The notes under the pieces are model-generated. The model did no database searches and had not been told where the DNA came from. It worked only from the letters and a program-made list of their open reading frames with translations. DNA of 64,000 bases. Source: Gonatopus flavifemur (taxonomy: Eukaryota > Arthropoda > Insecta > Hymenoptera > Dryinidae). Positions 22,701 through 34,040 of this stretch are shown here, piece after piece; the first letter of the stretch is position 1, and every line of letters starts with the position of its first letter. The stretch lies in the NCBI GenBank assembly GCA_018340375.1, contig JAFFJZ010000010.1:5518001-5582000 (forward strand), given 5' to 3'. Made by a program: the position numbers and the translations under genes.

Positions 22701-22974
22701 TTCTACCCTTAAGAATATCCTGTTAAAATTCCGAGGCCGTATCTCAAATATTATCCGAATGCCATCCTGCTGAAGAGCGAATGGTTGCCTCTCAAATTTC
22801 CACGCAAAAAAATTACTTGTAGTCACCACAATTTGGAATGAAATTTGTGACAGAGACAATTTTGGAGTGTAATTTACTGCAATTGACATTGAATGTACTC
22901 TAATTTAGTTGAAATCAACACATTTTGTTTGAAATATTTCAATAGAAAGTGTCCCGAAGTGTGAATCGATAGTG
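19721..22974. other. Intergenic, no gene recognised
   Basis: Short frames only. A weak inverted pair CCCTGTTAAAAATGAC (21204) and GTCATTTTTAACAGGG (ending 21335) marks one F7-like element (listed separately). Confidence 0.4.
21204..21335. mobile_element. F7-type foldback (CCCTGTTAAAAATGAC / GTCATTTTTAACAGGG)
   Basis: Sixteen-base termini are exact inverted copies and the interior is AT-rich and noncoding. The end sequence matches the CCCTGNTNAAAA family seen at 6375, 32239 and elsewhere. Confidence 0.6.
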
Positions 22975-23523
22975 AAATCTTCAAACGAGTTTTTCTCGAA
23001 ATGGGATTGCTGCCATCATAACTCGAAGAGCAATCAACCAATTGACTTGAAATTTTCACTGAGTGTTCTCGGGTGTATTTCTTTTACGGCGAACCACGAT
23101 CTTCTTCATTGGATAATTAATAATTGTCGATTTGACATCCGACAAACGACCATTTTTTAGACAAAACGACATGATTTTTTTTTCAAAACACTGCCATTTT
23201 GTCAGATTTCGATATTTTTCAAAAATCTTGGTTCACCGTACGGAGTATACTTTCTAGTTTAACGTCATTTTTGTTTTTTTTTTTCATTTCAACCACTTAA
23301 GCGACCGGTATGGTGGCAGCAGTTGGGGAACTTTTTTTTACGCCTCCGAAGGCAACGCATAAGTCGCTCGTATGTCGATATTTTTGTACCAAAAAATTAT
23401 ATTATATAGTTAAGTTATAAATAAATATATCCTCAAAGTTTCAGAACATTCGATGGAATACTTTTTTTTCAAAAAATTCCGAAAAATCACCTAGGTTTTA
23501 AGCGTTCACAGTGGAATAGCCCC
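22975..23523. repeat. Partial copy of the TTAA-type element with GGGGCTATTCC end
   Basis: It has the shared GAGTTTTTCTCGAAATG...ATTGACTTGAAATTTTCA block, and ends GTGGAATAGCCCC followed by TTAA (23524-23527). That end resembles the inverted terminus of the 16996-18304 element (GGGGGTATTCTAG). The left terminus was not found. Confidence 0.5.
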
Positions 23524-24305
23524 TTAAGCAGGGATCCCAGCTAGTTTTCACAACCAGATTCACATGATTTCGTCTTGTCTTCCTAGTTATCATGGCCAGA
23601 TTTCAAATCACTGCAACCGTAAGTTCTCAACTATGCGAGGATGGTTGCTGTGAACACGTCGCTTTTTGCTCAGTGTACAGAACTCTCATTCTAATTTTGA
23701 ATGACTGGAAAAGCACGTCTTACGCGTACGCTTTGGTACGCTTATTGTACAAAATCATCTTTTGTGAAGATTTTTCAAGGTAGAATGTTTGTCTTTGTTA
23801 TATTTTCTATCGAAGTTTCATTTGGGCTTTCTTCACTCTCAAATCTAATAAAAATTATTCGCAATAATCTTTTCATCAAGGGTTTCTTTAATCCCTACTG
23901 GAATCAAGTACACCGATTCAACACCGTGATTTTCTTGTGTATTTGTGAATTTTTTACACTAAAAGTACACCGAAAGCCAATTTTAGCCGTTTGACATCAA
24001 AAGATCACCCTGAATGTCTTCAATTCGATTACAATTACACCGGATTCTTATCAAATCCACACTTATCCTCTACTGAAAAGAAATATTAGAAATATTCTGT
24101 CAAATCCCATTACGAAAGGTGAAATTTTTGATCGAATACCATTGAATTCCATTGAAACCTATTCATTTTCCCATTCGTCAATGAGGTTTCATAGAATATT
24201 TGTAACAGGGGGTGAAGAATTCACAAATACACCGTGTTTTCTTGGTGAAATACCGAAATACCATTGATTTTGCACTTGATTTACACCGAAACTAGATTTA
24301 CACTA

Positions 24306-24532
24306 CACGGAGAAAAAATGGTTTGCTACTATAGCGCCTACAAAGAAATTTGTTGTCCTTGCAAAAATATTTACTACAGCAGCTAAGACGTTAGTTCTAT
24401 TAACAAATGTGTTCATGTCAGCAAAAAAATTCAGTTGTGTCAATCAGTTTTCTTGCTCTTACAGCTAATTTTTTTTGTAGACGCTATAGTAACAGACCTG
24501 CTTGTTATGCCAGCAATACTTTTCTCTCCGTG
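24306..24532. mobile_element. F1 MITE (CACGGAGAAAAAATGG / CTTTTCTCTCCGTG ends)
   Basis: TA flanks both ends (24304-24305, 24533-24534). Inner arms TTTGCTACTATAGCG and ACGCTATAGTAACAGA are inverted. It lies inside sequence rich in TTTACACCG repeats (23900-24300 and 24535-24550), possibly an older host element. Confidence 0.75.
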
Positions 24533-24909
24533 TAAAAACACGGTGCAACATTTCCTTCAGGGACATATTATGATTGAAAAAAGGTTCGATCACCACTCGT
24601 TTCCTTGCTGATTGCGTTCAGAATTGATCTATTCGTTTCAAAAAGTGTGGTTCAGTAACCGCTGTCATTATTTCCATTCAATGGTGCATTATTATCCTTG
24701 CTTCTGAAGAAATTTTCCTTGAGATCTATTCATTTCAGTTTTCCTTCTTCGTGCAATGATTCCTCGCTCAGAAGAAAGGTGAATTGATTCAGTCGAAGAT
24801 TTAAACTCCTTTACGGCAGACATCCGCATTTGCAGAAAGCCGGTGAGTTCGCAGTTTGACAACCAGGGTCGAATGAAGCATGTAAAGCGCCCCTGACCTC
24901 GAAATTATA

Positions 24910-25606
24910 CACGGAGAGAAATGTATGGTAATATTTACCATGCCAACATAGTATTCGTTCTTATTTTATTGAAAATCGTAAATGTTACTATGTGAGAATA
25001 GAATCCTTCGCCATTTTCTTGGTAATGATTACTATACTACCAGAACTCAAAGCAATGTAAAATGGTACTGATTACCATGTTACAATAGCTGTCATTCCAG
25101 TTAATGAAAATATGCACACTGTGGGCAATATCGACACGACGTGTATAGACATACATATATTATACGTATTATTACGGTAGTCAGCCCACTATTAATAATC
25201 AAGTAAAAACACAGTTATTATTTAGAAGACTGATATAATTTGTTTCTGACTGTGTGCTCCCTTTTCTTTCTATTAACCATTTCATAACCTAATTTATTTA
25301 TTTATAACCTCATTCACTGAAAATCCTTGTGTGTAAATACATGTCAATAGTTTCATTTAGGTTATAATCAATGGAAAAATCATGGTCAATATTACTTTAT
25401 AGCATTGGATTCATGTTTAGTTGCATAGTACTGTCTCCAATTCAACATGGTAATCATTACTATGTTAACAGGGCTAATGTTACCACATAAAATCGGGAGC
25501 ATCACTATGTCAAGTGACTCGCACCATCTAAAAAGTTTCGTCAACATGTAACATAGTAATCATTCCCATGCGACATTGAGAATATAATTATTCTTTTCTC
25601 TCCGTG
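24910..25606. mobile_element. Large F1 element with ATGGTAATNATTACCAT modules
   Basis: The ends CACGGAGAGAAATGTATGG and TTCTTTTCTCTCCGTG are flanked by TA. Palindromic units such as ATGGTAATATTTACCAT, GGTACTGATTACCATGTTA and ATGGTAATCATTACTATG recur in both arms. 697 bp, noncoding. Confidence 0.7.
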
Positions 25607-28190
25607 TAGGGGCCCCTTGGTAAACACGGACTTTCCGATGAATTCGAAGTTCAACCATAGCTTTTCATGTATTCGATTGATCGGGGCCCTGGGCATGTGC
25701 TTAATCATCAACTCGGTCTTATTGAAAACAAAGGCAATGCGCAATGGTGAAATCCATACTCGAATTTCTATGAATTCTCATTTATCGAGATGATTGATGT
25801 ACGAATGGAAATAAAATTATCAAAGGTTTTTGGGAGTCAATAAATTGCCATCACCCGCTTCCACCGCTGATTGATTTTACTCTTTCCATTCGTGTGTTTA
25901 ATTTCAACAACGCTGTGCAGCTCCTGCCCACCAACCAATGTTAAAAATACAAACAAATTCCTGGTTCTACAAACCACTTGTTCGTCCAAATATTCATTTA
26001 TATTATGCATAGCTTCATTCTCCCACGATACCCGATAAAATCTCTCATGAAGATTTTTCAAAATTCGTGTCATAAGCACGCGTTTGTGATGTATTTTGAC
26101 AATTGAATCGAAAAAAAGTGTCGGGCAACGAAAATGTGCTGCAAACGTTGTATAAAGTCTTGTCCCTTTAACCGATCAATTTATGCAGAAAATGCAGCCG
26201 ATAAGGAAAACCTTGTGCATCGAAGTTTTCATAGATGAAAGTGTAAGTGGGGGAAGTGTGTGGGTGTGTGCGCGCATATGGATGTAGGTAAACACGTGAG
26301 GGAAAGAGACGGGGAGAGTCTGTTGTACATCAAGAACCAATGAAATAGTTCACGGCTGACGCCTCTCCGTCAGAGGGTTCTTTGCCTTGGGGTTGAATCC
26401 CACATTTACCATTCCACCCCTGACCGTAGACGTATTATGAGAATGTGTAGGTGTAGACATGGGTATCTACATATATATTAATCCTCACGTTGATATATCA
26501 AATATCAGAATTATTCCATACAGATTGGCTCATTATTGACGCTTCGAATAGCACATTTTAGCTGATAGTTTCTCCATTTATGACTTACGCCTCACGTTCA
26601 TGACTTTTTCCTGTGGATACGAGGGTAGATGTGGTTCAATTTTCACGCGGATACGGAAAAATTGATGAATCTCAAAGAATTCGCGAGAATCTTTCATGAA
26701 TTTTTTATTGTGACCAGATGGACTGCGAAAGTTCACATTGAGAAGACTCTTCAGTAAAATGACGATAGATTGCTGATGCAAACTCCTGTTGTAGGCACGA
26801 AAATGTCCAAGATTCTTTACCAACTGAAAATTATTACAATACAACGTGTAATTAAATCAGTATTTTTTTTATGTCTTAGATAATCGCGGTTCATCGGAGG
26901 ACCAACAAAACTGAGCAACATTGGGAAACCACAGAAATTTGAAGAATTCTACTTCATCATAGTACGTATATTAAATTTAAAGGAGACAAATGATACACGA
27001 GTGATATGAGAATGTATAGTTTATGTATACAATTCTTCCATCCACTGTCTGAGTTTCAATCACTATTCATGCTCTTGCAATAAAATTATCTTAATCGAAG
27101 ATTTTTGAACATGGAAAACCCTCCAAAGCTCGGAATCAACATTGATCTCCTTCACATCGATCGAAGATCAGATTGTATCGGAGAATTAAGATATATCAAA
27201 TTGAAAAGATGATCTCGTAATGCACCGACATAATACGTATATTATACGATTGGGAAAACTCGAAATCATATATTCATTTCGTTTGGAATTACTCATGTGA
27301 TGTTCTACCCTTCCATATTTCAAATGAAATTTCATATCTGCGGCAGTGCATAAGAGTTCACGCATAAATTGTGATGTCCGCTCTGCACGTCCTTTCCAAT
27401 TATTCTCCATAAATTTTCATGTCGACTCAATCAGACGAAATCTCACTTTTGATCGTTGTACCATCGCTGCAGTTGACAAGACTGTTATTCATCGATGCGC
27501 AGGTACACAATTCCTCCAAATAATTCGGCGTGAAATATCATCGTGTCGAACGATTATTTAATTTGTCATTTACGCCCCAGTCTCTTCACGTTGGATGTTG
27601 TCAATTTCGAATATTGTTCCTTGTAAAAATTTCTCGCTTTATTCAACGCTAACGATAGACATAGCTTGGCGCAAAACTGATTGTCGAATCTTGGCAATCG
27701 AGGTAGAATTAGAAGAGGGTGGGGCATGTTTTTCCTCTTTTTTCTCGTCGATTTTTGTATTTTTTCCTGTTGCATGTGTCAAGGAGTTTTAGGTACCTTT
27801 TTACTCGTCGAAGCTTCCGCTACCACCTAGTATGAATAAATTTCATTAATTCATAGGCATGTTGTTAAAAAACAGTGTTATTTGCAGTCATGTCACATGC
27901 GGAAATCGTCAAAAATAGGTACAACATTGTAGCTTCAATACAAATTGAGTATTTTATTCGATTACCATCTGTAATCTGTATAAATTCGATGATCAATCAT
28001 ATCATATAATATTCGCTCGTCATTGTTGATAAATTCGGTTGTGATACGCTATAATAATTTGATTCAGACTGAGGTACGTTATAATGCTATTTTCACGATG
28101 AAATGTCATTCAACGTGAATGGCACCTTGAATGAGACTACTCACGATGATTCATCCAGTGGCGCGCTCTCCCAGAACACTGAGAAACTAT
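25607..28190. other. Intergenic, no gene recognised
   Basis: Short frames only. A GT-rich stretch lies at 26245-26275. GGGGTTGAATCCC at 26389-26401 looks like a lone box B with no convincing tRNA body. Confidence 0.4.
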
Positions 28191-28330
28191 CCCAGGTAGC
28201 ACAGGCACGTTCTGAGAACGTTCTGAGCACATACATTGAAGATATTCGAATATTTTATGAAGATTCTTATTACGTGCGAATATATTCTCTATACATTCTC
28301 AGAATGTTTGAATAAGACTGTTCAAAATAT
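28191..28330. repeat. F2-type end with GAACGTTC modules
   Basis: CCCAGGTAGCACAGGCACGT at 28191 is an F2 terminus, followed by GTTCTGAGAACGTTCTGAG and ATTCGAATATTTT palindromes. Its partner terminus could not be assigned with confidence; it may belong to the 28872-29640 complex. Confidence 0.45.
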
Positions 28331-28871
28331 TCTCAGAATATCATTCTACGATTAGTGTAGGAATGTTGGAAAAAAGTGCTATTTAAATAGAAATTCCCAT
28401 CAATATAACTCCTGTATGTAAACGAAAACTAAGCCACAATCAATTTTTTCACTCATTACACATCTGTAATCATCGATTCTTAGCAATATTATGGATTCAC
28501 ATGGATTGGTTACCCGGGAGAGAAAGTTTTAGATCTGACCGGATCTGAACAGATGTATTCAGATCTGCAAAACTGTAGTTTTAGCTTGCATTTGTTCAAA
28601 TTTGAATTCATACATTGGAAAATATCAGAAAATTATTGGTTATTGAACAATTAATTGCTCATCAAGATTGAAAACCACATTCAATCTTGCACTTTTTTCC
28701 CCGGGGAGACACTTATGATCGCAACAACTAATCATAATACCCATGTGTCACAGAATATTCCGGGAATACTCTGATCACATGCAAAGAACATTCGAGTGAG
28801 ACTGTGTCAAATATTCAAAAGAATATTCATAGAACGTTCTCAAATTGTCCACAATGTTTTACAGAGCATCT

Positions 28872-29640
28872 CCCAAGTAGCAGCAGAATGTTCTATGAAT
28901 GTACTATGAATGTTCTTCGAATATTCGAAGTATGTTCCATGCACATTCGAATGAGAGTGTTTCATAGGTGCTATGCATATTCATCGAACGTATGTAATCG
29001 AATATACGACGGTACGTTAATTGAACGTCGATTGAATGAATATCGTATATTTCGAATGTACTATGTACGTTCTCAGTATATTTGAAACAGTCTCATTCGA
29101 ATATTCTATGAACGTTTATCATATATTCTTCGTATCCCATTAGTACATTCTACGAACGTTTCTATTTCGTATATACTTCGAACTTCTGTTGCTGCTTGGG
29201 CTATCGAAAGTCTTCAGAATATTCTCCCATAGTATATTCTATGAATGTTCATAGGATGTTGGAACAGTTTCATCGTAATATTCTATGCATGTTGACAGAA
29301 TATTCAGAAAATATCCATCTCAAGGAGCGAAAGAATTTCGGAGTATGTACGAAATAGAAACGTTCGTAGAATGTAGTAATGAGATACGAAGAACATATAA
29401 TGAACGTTCATAGAATATCCGAATGAGACTCTAATAAATATACTTAGAATGTACATAGTACATTCCAAATGTACGATATTCATTCAATCGACGTTCGATT
29501 GACGTACCACCGTATATTGGATTACATGAAATACATTCGATGAATATGCATTGCACCTATAAAACGGTGTTATTGGAATGCTCATAGAACATATTTCGAA
29601 TATTCGAAGAACGTTCATAGTATATTCTGGTGCTGCTTGG
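28872..29640. mobile_element. F2 foldback complex with GAATGTTC / GAACGTTC arrays
   Basis: CCCAAGTAGCAGCAGAATGT at 28872 and its inverse ACATTC-like arm ending CTGGTGCTGCTTGGG at 29640 bound two arms of about 300 bp (28872-29180 and 29335-29640). These match inversely through AATTGAACGTCGATTGAATG and the CATTCGATGAATATGCA region. A further GTTGCTGCTTGGG ends at 29200, so the left 329 bp may be a complete element by itself. Confidence 0.65.
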
Positions 29641-29801
29641 GTGGATATATACGATATTTCTTAATATTTTATCACACTTCTCATGATTATTTTTCACACA
29701 TGGCGCTCTCAGAACATTTGGGATATTAAAATGCACATTCATAAACTTCTTATTCCCTAAATACAAATTAAAAAAACACATTATCCAAGGGTCTTTTGCC
29801 T

Positions 29802-30344
29802 CCCACACAGCATTCTAGTTCTAGAAGATATCTCAAGCCAAATTCAAGAAGCCTTATGCAACATGAAAAGATATCTTCAAGGTGATACCAGCGACTCCTG
29901 AAGATGCAGCCAAAAGTATTGGTTAGAAAAGGACACGACAAAAACTATTTTGACAAATTACTCGAAAACGGAAGAACGAAATGGAAATATCCTTCTATAC
30001 AGACCTTCTTCGATTGATGAAGATGGTCTGTACAGAGCGATATTTTCCTTTTATTGTTTTATTTTCGAATAATTTTTCAGAAAAGATTTGGCTCGGGTCA
30101 CATCGTCAGGGGCCGCTGGTATCCCCTTAAGAGATCTAAAACAGTTCTCACTTCTAAAAGATTTCTATAAGGCGTGTAAAAGATATAATCTCGTGAGAAG
30201 AGTTTTAGATCTTCTAAAAGATATCTTCTAGAAGTGGGAACTGTTTTAGACATCTTAAGGATATCTTTTCATGTTGCATAAGACTTCTTGAAATTTTTTG
30301 AACAGTTCCTCAAGATATCTTGAGGACCAAAAATGCTGTGTGGG
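29802..30344. mobile_element. F2 element (CCCACACAGCATT / AATGCTGTGTGGG) split by a TTAA MITE
   Basis: The termini are exact inverted 13-mers. The arms carry CTTATGCAACATGAAAAGAT and its inverse plus AAGATATCTT palindromes and CTAAAACAGTTC. The left arm is interrupted at 29881-30126 by an F3 element; the right arm shows the undisturbed sequence. Confidence 0.8.
29881..30126. mobile_element. F3 MITE (GATACCAGCG / CGCTGGTATCCCC ends, TTAA duplication)
   Basis: It is bounded by TCAA (29877-29880) and TTAA (30127-30130). The undisturbed opposite arm of the host element reads TATCCTTAAGATGTCTAAAA at this point, so TTAA was the target. Interior arms include CTATACAGACCTTCTTC and GAAGATGGTCTGTACAG. 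The TTAA duplication is as in piggyBac-type transposition. Confidence 0.85.
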
Positions 30345-31089
30345 CTGTTAACAACATTATCCGTCATTACTGAATTCATGTAATTACGATACTTGCGCGT
30401 GCGCTGCTCATCAATCTCCCCAAAAACTTTGTACGCATATCGTACGAACGTCCCTAAAATCTTCGAAACAGTCACATTCAAATGTTCTAAGAATCTTCTA
30501 TGAATATTCACGACGCTTCTACGTTGTTTGTGAGAATATTCGATACAGTACATTTTACGGATGTTGTGAGAATATTTTGTGTTACATGGGATTAATCGGA
30601 GTATTCATTCAAACCTGGGGCAACCTATTGCTTATCCTTGGCTCACTGCAGATTAGGCAAAATAAATTAACATTACTCCCAGCGTTGACAATATTTTGTT
30701 CACTGTTTTGCCAATTTTGGGTCTATGTTGAAGGATTGGCGAAGCGTCAAATCATGTTATTGTATATTTGCGCCATCCCAACGTCACAAATCGCCCAATT
30801 TTCAGCTATTCTACGGCCCCCCTAGAACCAACGGTCAATATTCATCTGGCAATTACCTCCAATTCTACACAAAGGTTGCGATTATTTTCCTACAAAAATC
30901 ATTTCTTACTATAACTGAAGTCTGTTTTGGACGTACGAATGATGTAAAGGAATATCGATGGTATGAGGATTAAATCTTCACCACACAGTTAAGGAGCTTT
31001 CAGTCCGTTTTACGCATCGTCGCGCACCAATAGAAAACCGCTTCGTGTCCGATGATTGGTCGAGTCATCGAAGCGTGACACCCGTACGG
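30345..31089. other. Upstream flank of the F-box gene
   Basis: No coding frame with family resemblance. The last 100 bases are less AT-rich (CGCATCGTCGCGCACC, GTCGAGTCATCGAAGCG) and lead into the TATA box. Confidence 0.45.
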
Positions 31090-31125
31090 TATATAAAGGG
31101 TGCCTCAGACTGACAGGTATCCATT
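31090..31125 (+). promoter_or_regulatory. TATA box and probable start site of the F-box gene
   Basis: TATATAAAG at 31090-31098 lies about 53 bp before the ATG. A pyrimidine-rich CCATTC at 31122-31127 sits at the expected 30-base distance for an initiator. A strong TATA box with a very short leader suggests a sharply regulated, highly inducible promoter. Confidence 0.7.
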
Positions 31126-31150
31126 CTCGGTGGCACACCAACGCAACAAC

Positions 31151-31603
31151 ATGGAGTTCTTCAAGTCACTCTTACGCTGTTTTGGATGTTACACACCGAA
31201 CAAAGTCGATTTGATTGCCGACTTGCCTGTGGAGGTGTCGCAACTCATCCTCCGCAATCTTGACCCGGAATCGTTATTGAGCGCTGCTCAGGTCTCTCGG
31301 AAGTGGACAAGGATCTGTCGATCAGATCCTGTCCTGAGAAATCGAGCCAGGGATCACCTCCAAGAGAAGAACCGAGAAGTGCTCGAAAGCTATAGCTATG
31401 TTTTTGCACCCCGGGGTGGAAAACCTGATCAGGTACAAGCGAAGCCTCTGCCTGCGCAAGCTTCTATCCCGATATCCCAACCCAAATATAAAGTCCATAT
31501 AGCTCAAGTATTTGGCGACTTTGGAGCATATCGACGTCGGCCTCGATCACCTCCCAAGAGAAAATCTTCTAGGTCTAAGATTAGCCTTAAGCTTAGGATA
31601 TAA
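31151..31603 (+). CDS. Small single-exon F-box protein
   Basis: 150 residues from ATG 31151 (context CAACATGG) to TAA. The F-box spans about residues 22-67: LIADLPVEVSQLILRNLDPE, then SLLSAAQVSRKWTRICRSDP, matching the LP.E....I...L....L....VS..W...... consensus that binds Skp1. It is preceded by a Cys-containing hydrophobic N-terminus (FFKSLLRCFGC) and followed by a Pro/Gln linker and a basic tail (YRRRPRSPPKRKSSRSK), a likely nuclear localisation signal. No WD, LRR or other substrate-binding domain is visible, unlike most F-box proteins. I start at 31151, not at an upstream in-frame non-ATG codon. A second open frame (31512-31802) overlaps the end. It probably acts as an adaptor of an SCF ubiquitin ligase; target unknown. 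Compact size, TATA promoter and no intron suggest a lineage-expanded or retroposed gene. Confidence 0.8.
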   Translation: MEFFKSLLRCFGCYTPNKVDLIADLPVEVSQLILRNLDPESLLSAAQVSRKWTRICRSDPVLRNRARDHLQEKNREVLESYSYVFAPRGGKPDQVQAKPLPAQASIPISQPKYKVHIAQVFGDFGAYRRRPRSPPKRKSSRSKISLKLRI

Positions 31604-31772
31604 GGTCTATGATAATCTAGTTCTAAGAAATGACTCTGTACTCAAATTGTATAAAACTGAAAGAAATAAAAAAACTGATATTACATTAAAAGACTACATC
31701 TTAAGTTTAATTTTGTATAGTCATGATTTTCAAATCACTATTCTAAGATGTTATAATGTATGTATAGAGACT

Positions 31773-31803
31773 AATAAATATAGTCACGAAATTTTACAAT
31801 AAA
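31773..31803 (+). terminator. Poly(A) signals of the F-box gene
   Basis: AATAAA occurs at 31773-31778 and again at 31798-31803, 170-200 bp after the stop codon, in AT-rich DNA and just before the F1 MITE at 31812. Confidence 0.55.
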
Positions 31804-31811
31804 TCTTATTA

Positions 31812-32078
31812 CACTGAGAAAAGAGATATCCTGAAAAACACCATAATTTATGGGTTTTTAGCGTTGGTCTGACCCGAGTCAAAATATTTACGTGAACGAA
31901 CCTCTAAAAGTCCCATAATTTCTTGGACTTGATTAGAGATTTATGGTACCTTCCTCGTACAAGTCTCCGCCATTATGGTACTTTTAGAGGTATCTTCATG
32001 TAAATATTTTGACTCTGGTTGGACCAACGCCAAAAATCCATAAATTATGATATTTTTCAAGATACCTTTTTCTCCGTG
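31812..32078. mobile_element. F1 MITE (CACTGAGAAAAGAGATATCC / CCTTTTTCTCCGTG ends)
   Basis: TA flanks both ends. The arms match through GTCAAAATATTTACGTGAAC and its inverse and through CCATAATTTATGG. It begins about 10 bp after the second F-box poly(A) signal. Confidence 0.8.
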
Positions 32079-32238
32079 TACTTTGCAGACAAATGTCAGT
32101 CAATGTAATTTTGTTTCTAATTGAAAACGACTCTGACTTGGTGCAATCTCGGAACAATGGTTGAGGAGTAGCACGATCTTGGGTTCATAAAGAGATTCCA
32201 CCCAGTGAAATCCCTAGTGATGGTACAGCTTGTTTCCA

Positions 32239-32466
32239 CCCTGCTAAAGATGCGAGACATATCCATAAAATATTTTGACCACTATTTGATCGGTCCCATC
32301 AGATTTTGTCAGGTTTGTACATGAGTCCTGGAGGTGATTTACACGCTAGAAGCAGTCCCATGTAACCTGTCAAATTTCGTCCAAAATCTTGTGTGGTTAT
32401 GCCTGAAATGAGGGCGAAGCTCATCAGAATCCGACAGAAAATTGTTTGCCTGGCATTTTTAGCAGG
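32239..32466. mobile_element. F7 foldback (CCCTGCTAAAGATG / CATTTTTAGCAGGG ends)
   Basis: Inverted ends 228 bp apart with inner arms TTGATCGGTCCCATCAGATT and AGAATCCGACAGAAAATTG of the kind found at 3678-3813. Noncoding. Confidence 0.5.
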
Positions 32467-32910
32467 GCAATTATCGATCAATGTTGGGTGAACTCAGCCT
32501 ACCAAGCTTTGACTGATCACCTTGCCCGAAGCTAGAACATAGGAAGTTCTCTGTGAGGAAATGATGAGCACATCTTTTGTGTGGAATAATGATGATGGAT
32601 CAAAGTTTCATTCTCCAAATATCTCAAGTGATATAACGTTGAATATTCCTGCCAGGTTCCGTTCATCTTTGAAGATTCTATAAATCCTAAATATGATTTG
32701 AAATTTGAAACATCGAATAATGGAAATAAGATATCCATATAAAGCCCTCACCGATCATCTTGTAAAATAATCATTTACACATCTGAGTTACAATCGCATT
32801 GTGTATCCATAATATCTTCTCTTCACGCATTTACATATTTATCCTCTTGAATATTATCTCGTAACACATTTGATTTTTTTTCGCAAGCAGCTCATTTAAC
32901 GCTTACAAAT

Positions 32911-33195
32911 TGCGCAAAGGCGATTGAAGGGAGAGGAAAAAACGAAGCTCAAAGAGAAATAAAGGGAATAGTAGGGAGGAGGAAAGGTGAAACAGTTGAG
33001 GCAAAGGAAGGAAATGGACAGAGAGCAGAAAGAGTGATGGTTGGGTGAAGGAAAGGAAAAGGTATTTGGAAAGCGATGCTCGTGTCGCGAAAGGTGAAAA
33101 GAAGAGAGCGTACGAAAAAAATGAAAGATAGATATAAAGGGGAGAAATACAGAAAAAAAATGAAAAGAAAAAGGAACGGAGGGTAATATTTGAAA
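32911..33195. repeat. Polypurine tract
   Basis: About 280 bases of almost pure A/G on the + strand (GGGAGAGGAAAAAACGAAG, GGAGGAGGAAAGG). It creates a spurious open frame of Phe, Leu and Ser on the minus strand. Confidence 0.6.
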
Positions 33196-33654
33196 GAGTG
33201 CGTCAAAGCCTGCTACGCATCCTTTAATCCCTTAATACATCTTTGCTTCTGCTTGTATGAAAATTCTGTTCGGCACCGGAACTGTGAATTTCGAAGCTTT
33301 TATTACACCGTCGAGGAAAAGAAGATGGAACGCTAGAAAACGTTGCGCAGTTCAGAATGTTTTTCAACTGACATTGCGATAATTAACGACAAACTTGTAT
33401 GTGAAAACTTTTGCATTAAAAAAAACTTTCGTTGGTTGAAGAATTATTCACGGATGGAGAAATGAGGAATCACGTAGGTATGAAAGGATCTAAAGTATGA
33501 CGTATATAAATTCGTAAATATTCTTTTTATTTCATGATGAGAATGATTGTTTGTGACACGATGAGGTCAGTGATTTTTTTATTCAACTGCTGAGTGTGTC
33601 TTCGAAAAGATCTATCCTTTTTTTATATCAAAGTTATCCAGGTAAGAAATGCCA

Positions 33655-34015
33655 ATACTGACGAGTGGACCAAGCTTGGCAAAATATTGGGCTGCCAAGC
33701 ATTGCGAACCAATATTGGTTCAATATACAACCGGTGGTTATTTCAGAACACACACCGGGTTTCATAGGTAATGTCAATATGACAACTAGTGTGAGCTTGG
33801 CGAACCAATATCGACCCAATATAAAACCATTTGTTATTTGGGAATCCATATCATGTTTTATGGAAAATGCATCACAACAAGTATACTTGTTACAAGTAAA
33901 CTATAGTTGAAGCTTCACAAAACATACAACTCCCAAGCATGGTGAACCAATATTGGGTCCATTGAAAACCATTGGTTATTTGAGAATCTATACCGCATCT
34001 TCATGCTTGTAATTA
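33655..34015. repeat. Three dispersed copies of a CCAATATTGG unit
   Basis: Units beginning near 33695, 33797 and 33935 share AAGC(A/T)TGGCGAACCAATAT, then an (A/C)AACC(A/G)(T/G)TGGTTATTT block and GAATC(C/T)ATA. They form the core of a cluster that includes AAGCTTGGCAAAATATTGGG at 33671. No termini defined. Confidence 0.55.
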
Positions 34016-34040
34016 TCCCAGCGTTGTATCAATATTAATT

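Noticed and set aside
26340..26405. Box-B-like GGGGTTGAATCCC
   Set aside because: No D arm or acceptor stem at the right distance; isolated similarity.
28872..29640. CRISPR-like regularity of short repeats
   Set aside because: Repeat words are palindromic variants at irregular spacing with inverted arms, in an intron-bearing eukaryotic genome; a foldback transposon, not a CRISPR array.
30577..30973. Hydrophobic frames (ILGSLQIRQNKLTLLPALTI...) before the F-box gene
   Set aside because: No ATG-based gene structure or family motif; chance frame.
31512..31802. 96-residue frame overlapping the end of the F-box gene
   Set aside because: No family motif, non-ATG start, and most of it lies where the 3' untranslated region and poly(A) signals are expected. 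Kept only as a check under the F-box finding.
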